Shown here one piece after another: positions 51,187-62,500 of a stretch of DNA of 64,000 nucleotides; position 1 is the first letter of the stretch, and each line of letters begins with the position of its first letter. This DNA comes from Echinococcus granulosus (lineage: Eukaryota; Platyhelminthes; Cestoda; Cyclophyllidea; Taeniidae), in assembly GCF_000524195.1 (NCBI RefSeq), contig NW_020170415.1, forward strand, positions 186,001-250,000. The letters run 5' to 3'. Below the pieces are notes generated by a model that did no database searches, was not told the origin of the DNA, and worked only from the letters and a program-made list of their open reading frames with translations. A program made the translations under genes and the position numbers.

Positions 51187-52240
51187 TGTAGTACGACGGT
51201 TGTTTAACTCTTTGTGCTGGTGAAGAGCCACCTCTGACTTGGCTATTGCAGCACACCGGGTGGGCTGGCCCTCGGGCCATGCCGGTAGCCAAAACACCCT
51301 CTGTATGTTGAGTATACATGCTTCCTGCCCGAGCATTATGTCTTCTTTCGGTCCCAGGGAAGCCCCGGGACGCCACATTGGTGGCAGCGGAAAGCGAGCC
51401 CGATCCTAGAGGACAGCTATCCTGATTTTCAATGCTGCGTGATAAACAGCGGAGCGGGAGAAGTACATAAGCTACGGATGGGAGAATGGCGATGAAATTG
51501 ACGCCTACCTTCGGTATTCATCTCAGTTCCGTGTTCTGCAGCAAAGCTATTATCAACTGAAGCAACACTAGCCGTGAACAATCTGGAAGATTCGTTACAG
51601 ACTTTCCCCACCGTACTTGCATAAAGCTGTTGATAAAGTGAATTTGCAATACATCCTCCGTTTCCCTACTAGCTGAATAGAGCCCAGATAGATATGACTG
51701 GGCACCTTCGAAGTGGGAACAACGTGACAAGAAGGAACAGACACGAAGCTTTTCCCCCACGGACCTGTGTTAAATCCCGTCCTTCCTCGCACAAATCTGC
51801 TTTTAGGCCAGTGTTCCTATGTCTATCTATGGACATACATAATAGCCAGCATAATTCCCCGTTCCTGAATCCATTTCCCAAACCGAATGAAACTCCAGTT
51901 CCACTTAAATTGCCAAGAGGGATCAGTGACGTTGCGGTCAAGTATCTCCTCAGTTGCATAGAAATTTGATGATTGGTGCCAACAATGTTGTGATAGCTGA
52001 CACGGGAGGTTGACCAAGGGGAGGGCCGGGGACGACGCTCAAGAGGGAAGAGGGGCAATGTATTTCGACGATCGTTTAACTCTTGGTACTGGTGAAGAGC
52101 CTCCTCTAGCTTGTCCATTGTAGCATGCCGGGTGGGCTGGTATTCTGGCTGTCAGCAGTCCAATTGCCTTCTGTGTATCGAATACATGTCCTGTCCGAGT
52201 GTTGTCTTCTTCCGTCTTCAGGGAAGTCTCGCGACGCTTG
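51187..52240 (+). mobile_element. Full-length TRIM (Ta-TRIM-like LTR element)
   Basis: The best-structured copy in the window. The 5' LTR is 51187-51377, beginning TGTAGTACGACGG and ending CGCCACA. It is followed at once by TTGGTGGCAGCGGAA, a primer-binding-site-like sequence complementary to a tRNA 3' end with CCA. The internal 680 bp has no long reading frame. A polypurine tract (AAGAGGGAAGAGGGG) ends just before the 3' LTR, 52059-52240, beginning TGTATTTCGACG. The two LTRs share long blocks, such as GTTTAACTC, GGTGGGCTGG and the final CAGGGAAG, but have clearly diverged. This small non-coding structure defines a TRIM, which needs proteins from another retrotransposon to move. Confidence 0.88.
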
Positions 52241-53428
52241 GGATGATGGTGTATGTAAACGAGCTAGTTCTTGAAGTAGAGGGTCACAGGCATTCAGAAG
52301 AAAAAGACAAGTTGACTTAATCACGAGGGTAAGAGTGCGCACATTGCGAATTGAGTTAAAGGTGGGGAGCATGAAGACCCATAGCTGTGCTCTTGATATT
52401 TATCGAAGCATTAAGCCTAATCTCGGTTAGATTACAAGAACAAACAAATTCACCATCCACTTTAGAAAAATGAAAAATTGCGTTCCTGTTCTAGCATTAT
52501 AATCAGGTAAAATTAATGATTGAAATTATAGTCTGTTTAAAATCCGAACGTCTCTCAAATGTACCTCACTAGTTCAAATTACCCAAAACACATGAAGCAT
52601 TCGATCCCTTTTTATTTGTGAGATGCTTTAAGCTGGTTTGAAATGGGACCGCTAAGCTGTTCAAAAGTTTCAATTGCATTTCGGATATATTTGTTTATTC
52701 ATGTCGAAGACAATGGACCTCTTTTGAGTATCTCCTTGACCAGTGAGGATAGTTGGGTTTTTGAGGAATGAGCGAAGGTGCAGCTATTTGCTAGCTAGAA
52801 TCTGCTTTAATTTCCTAACGCCTAGATACGCTTTGCAACGAATTCGATTTGAGTAATTTTGCATGTCTCTTTCTAAATGGAATTTTTGTGCCGTTGGTGC
52901 TCTTGGGTTTTATAAATAACTAGGGCTTCAGGATCTTCCAGGCCAGATGCACTGCCGTGGCTAGACTAGTAGTGAATCTCTTAAAATGCGTTTTTGGTTT
53001 TGCTTCCCCATATGAGGAGTCATACAATCATTCCATTAATTTTTACAGATCGGCCGGCAAGAATTGACTATGGAGGTCGGCTATTTGGAACATCTGAGTA
53101 TGCTCGTTTAACTGCTTTTGCAAAAGTTTTTGTTTATATGCTCAACGCTTGCATTGGAAACTGGAGTTAATTTCTTGTTAACTGTTGTTTATTCATCGCC
53201 GTGCAATTATGGACTCATACGCCCCTATGCTAATATGCGTAAATGTTTGTCAAATAACCACATGTTATTTGTATATCAAAAGTAGCTCTTTATTCAGTCT
53301 TTGAGGGCTTAAGCACGTGCCATGTTTCACCTCCTTTTTGTAAATACGGCGCTACTTGTGAACGCTTATCGGTATCCAAGTCCCCCCTTCGAGTTTGCTC
53401 ATTATTTGCTCAAAGTGCTGTGTTCATC

Positions 53429-53575
53429 ATGCCGCATTTCAGCATGAATGTGGCAGCCCCTGCCATCGAGGGTCTTCCCGATGAACAACATACATCACCC
53501 GTCCGAAGAACTTTTCTCCTTCTTATATTCTTCGAGTTCGTTCTCAGCTGGGCCCTGTGGCTGGTCTACGTTCGG
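53429..53575 (+). CDS. STARD3: STARD3-like exon 1: start and first MENTAL helix
   Basis: Encodes 49 codons ending phase 0 at a GTACGC donor. It contains HTSPVRRTFLLLIFFEF, the MENTAL signature leading into helix 1. Two in-frame ATGs are possible, at 53429 and 53444. The sequence TTTCAG at 53437-53442 lies between them, so cis- or spliced-leader trans-splicing there would make 53444 the start. Confidence 0.85.
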
Positions 53576-56500
53576 GTACGCTAATTCGGTGCATCTATTC
53601 GTCTACTTCAACTGCTTTTGTTCCCTATAATTCTGACGAAAAGTCTTTTTTGAGTTTTAATCTTGTTACAATTTGTCAAAGAAGACCAGTCATGTTTTCT
53701 TATAACACTGTCTCCAATCACATTTGTCTCCGTCGTCACCTCTACGTGAAATGCTCCTTTGTGATTTATGATGACTGGTTCACGTGAGTCGTATCGCAGA
53801 TCGGTTAGCTTTAAAACACCAACCGAGGTGTAAATTACTTCCGGTCTTTGGCTTTTAGGCGGTAGTCGGGTTGTTTAAACGTATCACGATTTGTCATATC
53901 AGAAAAATGAAACGTCTGGAGTGTGGCAGCTGCTTTCCTGATTCAAATGTTCTGTGAAATCGTTCGATCTGTTTTGAGGTGCATCCTCGGAGGTTATTAG
54001 ATCAAGCATAAGAGCAGTTATATAGTTGGAAATTGTTTAAGCTGTGCATTTTTGAGCCTTGAGGGCTTCCTATTGATATAGTTTAGACTAAATGGTGTGG
54101 TTGAAACCGCGCCCATACTCGATTCACGGTCTTTGAAAATGCGCCATTGCTATTAAAACATCACTCGGAGATTTATAGAATCGCACATTCTTGGTTACAT
54201 GTTTACAGGGCTTAATTTATTCAGCCTGTTTGGGAATGATCCAAAGTTTGGGATCCAGACCTTCCTTGCACGATTTATGGAAAGCATTGTAAGCGAGTTT
54301 TTTCATATTAACATGATCAGGACGGCCTCTTGACACCCGTGCACGCCTTCGTAGCTTAGTAGTTGCGAAAGTACACACTGAAACCCTAAGTAACACGTGC
54401 TTAACTCCTTCTTCTAGACCCTCGGTAACTTTACCGAACAGATAAAGGATCAAGTTGTCAACATGCGATTTAACACATCACTCTTTGATGTGCAGGTACG
54501 TTTATTGAAAGGGCTTATTACTCTGCATCACGATGGATAAATGAGTGGCCAGTTTGTGGACATCTTTACTCATCTCATCTTTACATCTTTACTTTAGCTC
54601 ACCAAGTGACTAATGAGTATATCAATCTGCACCACTTGACCATCGTAAATGCGGGTTTCGGTCTCCCATTTTTTACCGGAGATGGATGTAGTCATTGCCG
54701 TTACGTTGCAAAACTTTGCCAACTAACGTTCATTAGAATCATTCAAATTCCGCACCTCTGCTTACATTAGAAATGACTTATGTCATGGGCATTAGCATGA
54801 GAAGAGCATAATCCAAATTACACTGTATCCCTTGAAGTCCTTGCTCCCCAAATGTGACGTTTATGGAGAAATTGGGTTTCCCATTTTAAATCCTCTTCTT
54901 TTACATGATTTAAATTTTCAACAAATTTATTTGCAGTACAGTCTATAAAATAAGGTTTTTATAAACATCGCTTTGTTTACAGGTTCGGGTTACTTTTGAA
55001 TTACTCGTTCTAATGTTTTGCCATGCAAATTGGCTTTTTCATCGAAATCGCCCAACTCATTACCCATTGGTATTTGCAATCCCTGATGCACGAGGGATGT
55101 TTAAGTCGCAAGGCAAATTTCAGGTTAAAAGAGGAAAAATTTTCATAGAGTGAAGACCACATATCTTTTTCGGCATTGGCTCTAGCAACATTTATATGCT
55201 TGTCCCGGCGTTTGGCTAATGCCATAGCACTTTGTCAGTGCATCTGAATCTCGCTAAATTTTCGATCTTGTAAACGTTCGTTTTTGCGAGCGTCTGTGTT
55301 GTGCTTATAGCTGTCACGGAAAGATTCACTTCTTGTGTAAGTCAGCACCATGTTATGCGTTGATTGTAGAGAAATAGATGCTCCACGTTCTGAGTTGAAT
55401 GTCTACAGGACTTAGCGTTGTGTTGTGAGCTGGGCACAAGAGCGTCATCTCCGTGATCGTCACTGACTCACAGGCGTACGGACAGTCGTTTGAAGGGCTT
55501 ACACCTCTCAATTTGAATGCCTTCCTATGGGGCAGCTGAGAGTTTTATCACTTTATCGTACCGTGCTTGAAGTCTTTTGCACTTGTAGAGATCGCAAGGC
55601 TTGCAAAAATTCTTCGTTCACTAAAAGCTTCATCATGGCGCACTGTTTTATGAACGTGCAGTCATAACAACTGTTGCCTGGCTTCTTGGTTAAGAGTGTG
55701 TGGCCTAGACTAGTCTACGATACATGCGTCGGCTAACTCCAATGGGACACACTTGCCGTTCACTACTGCGTTTAACACCGCTACGGTCGCAAGCTTGCGC
55801 TCTGATATTCCTCTCTACTTCTAGATTATAGGTACCAGCCGCTTCTTCTTTCTCGAAGTGGCCTACGGAGCGTACATGACCAGCTATCGATGGCCCGCTG
55901 CGGTGAGTTGCTTTCTCCAACGTCTTTTTCTCTCAAACCGGCATCTTAAGTCTGTCCTCATTAAACGATCCTTAATTATAATCGAGATTTTCTGGTACAT
56001 TGAAATTTTACGACATATGCTCTCATCAATCACTACCACTTTTAAGTACAAATTATGGAAACGATTTGACCACGTCAACAACGGGAGCTTCCCTATACTG
56101 CCCGGCAGCGGAATTACGAAAGAGCTTTTCACATTCTCATAGATAGTAAGTGAATTCAATAAGTAGCACGTTCAATGTCAGGGAGACTTATTAATTATTA
56201 AACAACTTTCCCTGGATGGATACCGTAGGTGTTTCCAGTGTATTTTTGTTTTCCGATCTGTCATGATCGGCTTAATCTCGGCTGCTTACTCACCCTCATC
56301 CCCTGCAATGCATTGACTTATCCGGCCTTACGATACCACAATGGATGAAATTTCATCACTACCACCACTAGGACTTTTGGTAAATCAGTTATTTCTGCAC
56401 TTTTGGCCAACATCTTTTTGGATGGCCATGATTATCAAAGGGAATGGTGAAATCCTTGCATAGTCCCGAGGTCTCAACTTTAATACATTTTAAGCCAGCG

Positions 56501-59500
56501 TCACATGTAACCAATGCTCCGATCTTGCTTGAGTCCGGTGTCACAAATACACGATGTGGGTTTCTTATCAGTTTATGATAATTACTTAGGATAGATGGAG
56601 GATGTTTTTGGTGTAAAAGTAATGCCACCATCCTTTTCTGAGCAGCAGTTGAACTGATCGGTTCGGTAGTGAAAGCATTAACGTCATATTAGGGGAACAA
56701 AACATCTTCTGTGCGGGGCCTCTAACATAGACCCTGTTAGGGAGCGTTTAAAAAATTGGACAATTTTGTACCCACTCTGAATGGGAACTGGACTACTTGC
56801 CTCTACATTAGAGCAATAAAACATCTGAACTGTGGTGGTCGATTTTTCTCTGAGAGCCTGAAGTTAGGTCTTGCGTTTTTAGGTATCCACAGCTGTTACG
56901 ACAGCGTATATGATTGCGAAGTGTATAATGTTTGTGGTGAGTGATAATTCACTTTTTTGAAATCTTTGTCTCCTTGTGTCATTTGGATTTTCTTTGTGAA
57001 AATGTGCAGCCTCTCATCTCCTTATTTTTTATTCTTAACATGTGTTAGCCTTAACACATTCCTTAACGGCCTCTAGTTCTCGTCTCAACACGATAACATT
57101 GGCTTGTGCTATGCGGAGCTCATTCTGCCCATCGTTATGGTCTGGCTGTTCACCCTTTTTCTGGAATGTCGTGTTCTCCCCCAGGAGAGGATGGCTAAAC
57201 GAAGTATGTGCCCTTTGTTTCCCTTGTCATGTCTACCTTACTTTGCCAGCACTTCCTTTTCCATTCACGCACATTTGGTCCTGGAAATTGATGTCACCTG
57301 CCTGAGTGGGGGGGGGGGGGTGAAACCTATGGAAATGTGGGTGAAGACTGTTGCGTTGCTTGTTTTCACGCAGTATGGTAGCATATAATTTGGTACCCTT
57401 ACGCTGTTCTGTGATGGTCGCAACTAATTAGGCTGAAAATTTCCTGATATGAAAATCCATGTTCTTAGGGCTAGATGGGGCGGTTTTTTTTCCAATCTTT
57501 CCCATTCTTTCAATTCGAAACTAGATTCTGTTCATTTGCATGAAGTGACTATTTTTGTCACCGAACTTTCTGCAAATGCTGCATAACGAGTTTTGCCAGA
57601 AGCTTCTACAGCTCCACAACTGAGTTAAGCTCGATTTGTGCGACAAGCTCGGGATGCAGTAAGGATTACTGTATTGATAGGCTGAAACACATTAATGCTT
57701 TGTAATATTGATAAACAATTGCGCTCATTTTAGAAGGACAAATTGAAAGCCATTTCAGCGAAACCTTACCACAAATTTCATGAATGTTCAGGATCACCCA
57801 ATTCATACACATGTTGGTGTTATCTGAAGTGGCATTGTGTCACATTACCTAAGTTGTTTTAAGTCCAGAAGGTCAACTATGAAGATGTGGAAGATTGGTA
57901 GCATGGGGGGTGATATTAATAGTGCTTCATGCTGCCATCGGGAGGGCCGAGTCGCCAGAGATTGAAAAGGTTTACGTTTGAAATAAACCTCTTTTGGTGA
58001 AACTTTAGTTGTCAACTCTTACCAGCGGATGAACCCGGACTACCTCTCTGCTATCGAGGTGCAATCGGCACACTTTGCCTCCATTCGTCATTGGGCTACC
58101 AGGGCAGCCACCTCACGCGGTGTTGGCAGCATCTACGAGTCCCCTGAGGGTAGGAGCCTAATTGTTTCTGTTAAACTCATTGAGATGCGAGAGCTTAAAT
58201 TTGGCAATTATCTAGTGCACAAAAAGGCACTAGCAATCGTATTCTCTCTAACTAGCGGCTTTACTACCACCGGTGATTGAGTCGCCATGTCAATTAACTA
58301 ATATAGTTTACTAACTTGATGGTGAATCACTTAAATTTGGCAATCTCTTCTGGAAGCAGTTTTATCTTGATGTGTAGAAATAAGGCTCTGTTGTGGTAGA
58401 CAAGTACCAGAAATTGATTACATAAACGTAGGGCTTTGATTTATTTGGTGTCACTGGTGGTTCAGCTTCACTGGGCTGTCTTACTGTGATTCACGCCTTC
58501 GGTTTCAGCGTAAATGGAAAGTTATCAGGAGTTGGGTAGTTTAACATGCAGTCAGCAATCACTTCCCTCCACTAGCGGCTTAATGAGTATCACAAGTTCA
58601 ATTGTGAATTGGAACTGATACCCCATATGGTATATTGTTCTGATCTAAAAGAGCCAAAAATTTCTTCAAATGAGCAGATTTCAAATTATTTGGCTTTGTC
58701 CTAGAAATTTAGTAATTTGGAAGTTGAAAGCAAAGCCTTATCTACCAAAAAAGGAGTAGGAATTGTTTTCTTGAACACGGAGGCTGAGTTAGTTTCGCTA
58801 AGCTCTGCCACGTTAGCGGATTTTATTCATTCCTATGGGAAGTAGGACTTTAATCTTGGTGATGGCACTTCGCCTTTATTAAACTTGTCTATTTTAAAAT
58901 GGTTTCCATAAAATATCTTTGGGAATGTAACACGGGTTAATCTTGATCAGAAAAAGCGCGTACAAGTCCAGCCGTTCCAAATATTTACCAGGATTGAAAA
59001 GAGGAGGGTAGGTGACATAGGCTGAGTTATGGGCACCACGAAACTAGTTAAAGCAAATAAAATTATGCTGCAGCACTCTTAGGATTCGCTTCCATAACGT
59101 TATCTGCCCACAATTCGTCACCATGATGTGGGTACTCTAGTTTAAAACAAAAATATGAGAAGTTCACGCAGATTAATATGGTTTCTATGGAGCTGTAGTA
59201 TTTGGAGCATGCACAAAGTTATCGATAACAGCGGCAATGGGAAAACTGTACGGGAAAGTGTGTAGCAAAATGCTAGTAGGGAAGCATTCATCAGAATTAT
59301 CACTAAACAGATAAAATAGCATTAGATTTTATCCCGATGACCTTGGGAACGTGGTTAGTGTTGACTACCGTAGCGTATTCAAAATGACATTTGGGACTTT
59401 TTCCTTTTCGACCCTTTTCTGGCCTTCACAAATGCTTTCAATAGGCGTCAATTTCTTTGGTTCACGAAACAAAAACACATGGAACATTAGTAGCACGGTC

Positions 59501-62500
59501 ATTGGAGAATGTAGCGCTCTTATCAACCAAAGCCTGAGTGAATTTACCGTTTTTTCCTCTTGTAGGCTCTCTGATTAATGACGTGGAGTCCTTGCTTAGT
59601 GTCTCGAAATACAATTCCGGAGGCACCAACGATGCACCTGTAGATGTGGGTTTGTAATCTACCTCTTGGATAATGTTCATTGCCAGCATCATAAGCAAAT
59701 TGACTAATGAAATTCATGGAAACCTCTAGGTTTATAGTTAGAGATCATCGCTATCCTAAAAATCCTTTCTTTAGGTTTAAGCAGCGCCGAGTAGCCCTGA
59801 AGACAGTAGTGCTACAGTTCATTGTGAGCGAAATGATGGTTTTTTGTCGTAGGCATTCCAAGGGTGTGTTACTGCTTCGCATGGTCAAATTCAACTGCTG
59901 ACTCTCGGTTTTTGGTACTTCATTACATCGGTTGATTGTTAGAAGGCGTTACCACCTAGGGGACTTCTCCTAAGGTGTGCCAGTGTTACCGGCATGGTGT
60001 TCCTTTTGCTGCCTCATTGCAATAGAGAGTTGGGGTTTTGTTATTACTCCTCTTTTTAGGTAGCAGCTCTTTTGACCAGGGCAGAGGATTTGCGCCGAAG
60101 TGCCTGGGATGTCTTTGAAGACGTGGCGTGGAACGAAGTCTCTTCATCCTCCCTCATCAAATCTGGGTATTTTATCACTTCCGCTAACCTCCACGGCTTC
60201 AGTCAGAGAGTCTTCCGCTTGGACGTGAGTTATGGACATCCCTTAGCAACGTCCTTAAGGCATTAGTTTAATGGTAGTTGAGGATTTCGTAGCTCAAACA
60301 GTAGAATTGTGAGGGATTTACCCCGAATAACTGATGTACAACAAATGGCAATCAACTCAAACGGCTTGATTGCCGTGACTGAGTTCATAGAACACTTTTA
60401 CTAACAAATGATTAATTAGATACTTATTACTAAGCAGTAACAGTTTTGTCACTGTAATTTCATTTAAAAATGCTTGAAGGATTTTTGTTCCGATTGCACA
60501 ACCAAGCTGCTTCTTAATTGCCAAAAGAAGTAAGGAAAAAAAACAAACGAGTCTATTAAACTTTTAGCCTGCGTTAGCCACTTATATATACAAATGGTTG
60601 AGGTGTATTCATTTACTAAAAATTTCTCATCTTATTTTTTCCAAAGGCAATCCTTCATGCACGGGTCAAGACCATTTTCAACGACCTCGTTCATGGAATC
60701 GAGTTTTCGCCGCTCTGGAACTCAACAGTCTGCTCCGCAAGGGTACATGTTTAAGGCATTTTCCACCCTCCTCCCTTTTTGACATTTGGCCTTTTGAATT
60801 ATCTATCCTTTTTCCCATCTCCACTCAGTGTCTGCAAAAGTTTCCCCATGAGGATCTGGATATTGTCCACCTCGTGACCAAAGAAGTTCTGGGAGGCCTC
60901 ATAAAGTCAAGGTGTGTGCTCTCCTTTTTTCCCTCTTATCTTTCACAAATTTCTACCCATTTGAAACATTCTGGTCGTCGGATTTACTTTATTAGTTGAA
61001 TTGCTTATTTTTCTGAAGTACTACGCTTGGATGTCGGTATCGTTCCCACAGTCTAAGCATTTTCCTGCTTCCCAGAGGTTTCCTCATCGAGTTATCTTCC
61101 CGTTGCAAAATCAGTGGATTATAGACAGCTCAAAGCAAAATACATTAAATGTTACATGAGAATAATAAATAACCTGAAACGCAGCAGCCTGCTTTCCTTT
61201 GAGACCAATAGTGGAAGTACTGATTAACTTTCCGTAGAACACGAAAATTGACTTGACCTCAATGCCCCTTCTGCTGTAAGTATCCGTATAGTTATTCGTC
61301 CACGACAGAAATCGTCTTCAGCGATGTTTAGATTTGGTGTCTGGTATCAAATTTCGCGTTCTTCTGGATTGGATCCGCTAACCGCTGTCGGCAGCGTGGT
61401 GTCTGACATTCCCCCGCTAAAATGTACGAGTCTAGAAAGAGACTTTAGGATACAGAAGAACCGGTGGATTGTCGCGAGAAATGCCATGATAGCACGGACA
61501 GAGTGATGTATAACGTTGACCAGCCACCTCCGCTAGGTCGATCGGATTCTTGGCCGCTGCGACCCCAACTGGGCACCAAAAAATGGACCCTGGTGCAGAG
61601 GATTTCACCGTCCCGAGTCAGAGCACGAAGAATTCCCAAAACCCTTTTCTGAGTAACTTTTGAATAGCCTCGATTCAAACGAGAGTATCAGCACATGTAG
61701 TACATCATCACCGAAATTTGGCCAGAGACAGACATATGAGAACACCTTCCCCAGGTTTTTTTCAAACAAAGCAGATCTAATGCGAAAGAGGGGTTATAAA
61801 TTTTCCAGGAATGTAAATGATGGAAAAGTGGAGGTGGAAATGTTTCTGGACTCGTAAACAAATCTACCAATTTTGTCCTGTTATACAATAAGCCTCAAAT
61901 AGACTTAACTTGTACGATTCCGTTTAGTATGATAGTGATTCTTCAGTGCTGCTCTCTTCTTTAGAGACTTTGTGGTGCTGAGAGCGTGGGGTGTCAAGGA
62001 TGACATCAGCTACGTCGCCTCCTCTTCCGTTACCTTTCCCAAGTGTCCGCCCTCTGACGAGTGTGTCCGGTAGGTAGCTCCTTTTCCCCCACCTCTTCAA
62101 AATACAGCTGGAATGGTGATGGTGTGGTTCGGCTGTTTTCCTGGATGGATTGAGTTGACTTAGCTTGCTCATTTTTATTTCACTGACAATATCGTATTCG
62201 TTTAGGATATGGTTTTCTTAGTCTTTACACTCCTTTTTATTTTCAACCAAATGAAGGAATCTATTTATAGTCTAAAGGATAAATATATGTCCTTGAGGAT
62301 AAAGGTGACAACATTTTGGAGGTGCTCAAGCACTCCAAGTACAGTTCTTCATCATTTGGCAGTCACAATCGGTTCAACTCAAAGCGATCATTAGGAACTG
62401 GGGCATTACATGCTTGATGACTCCAAACTGTTAGCGGTCTGATTTCGGTCGGAGGCAATGGATTAAATGTTTGTTACTTGACCTAGGAACACTCTTTTCA

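Noticed and set aside
51669..52118. 149-codon open frame inside the TRIM
   Set aside because: It runs across internal sequence and LTR on the strand opposite to the element and is not kept open in the other copies. TRIMs are non-coding.
61324..61652. Candidate START exon containing RDFRIQKNRW
   Set aside because: It looked like the RDFV block, but the frame stops soon and the phase does not fit. The exon at 61965-62069 matches better and fits phase exactly.
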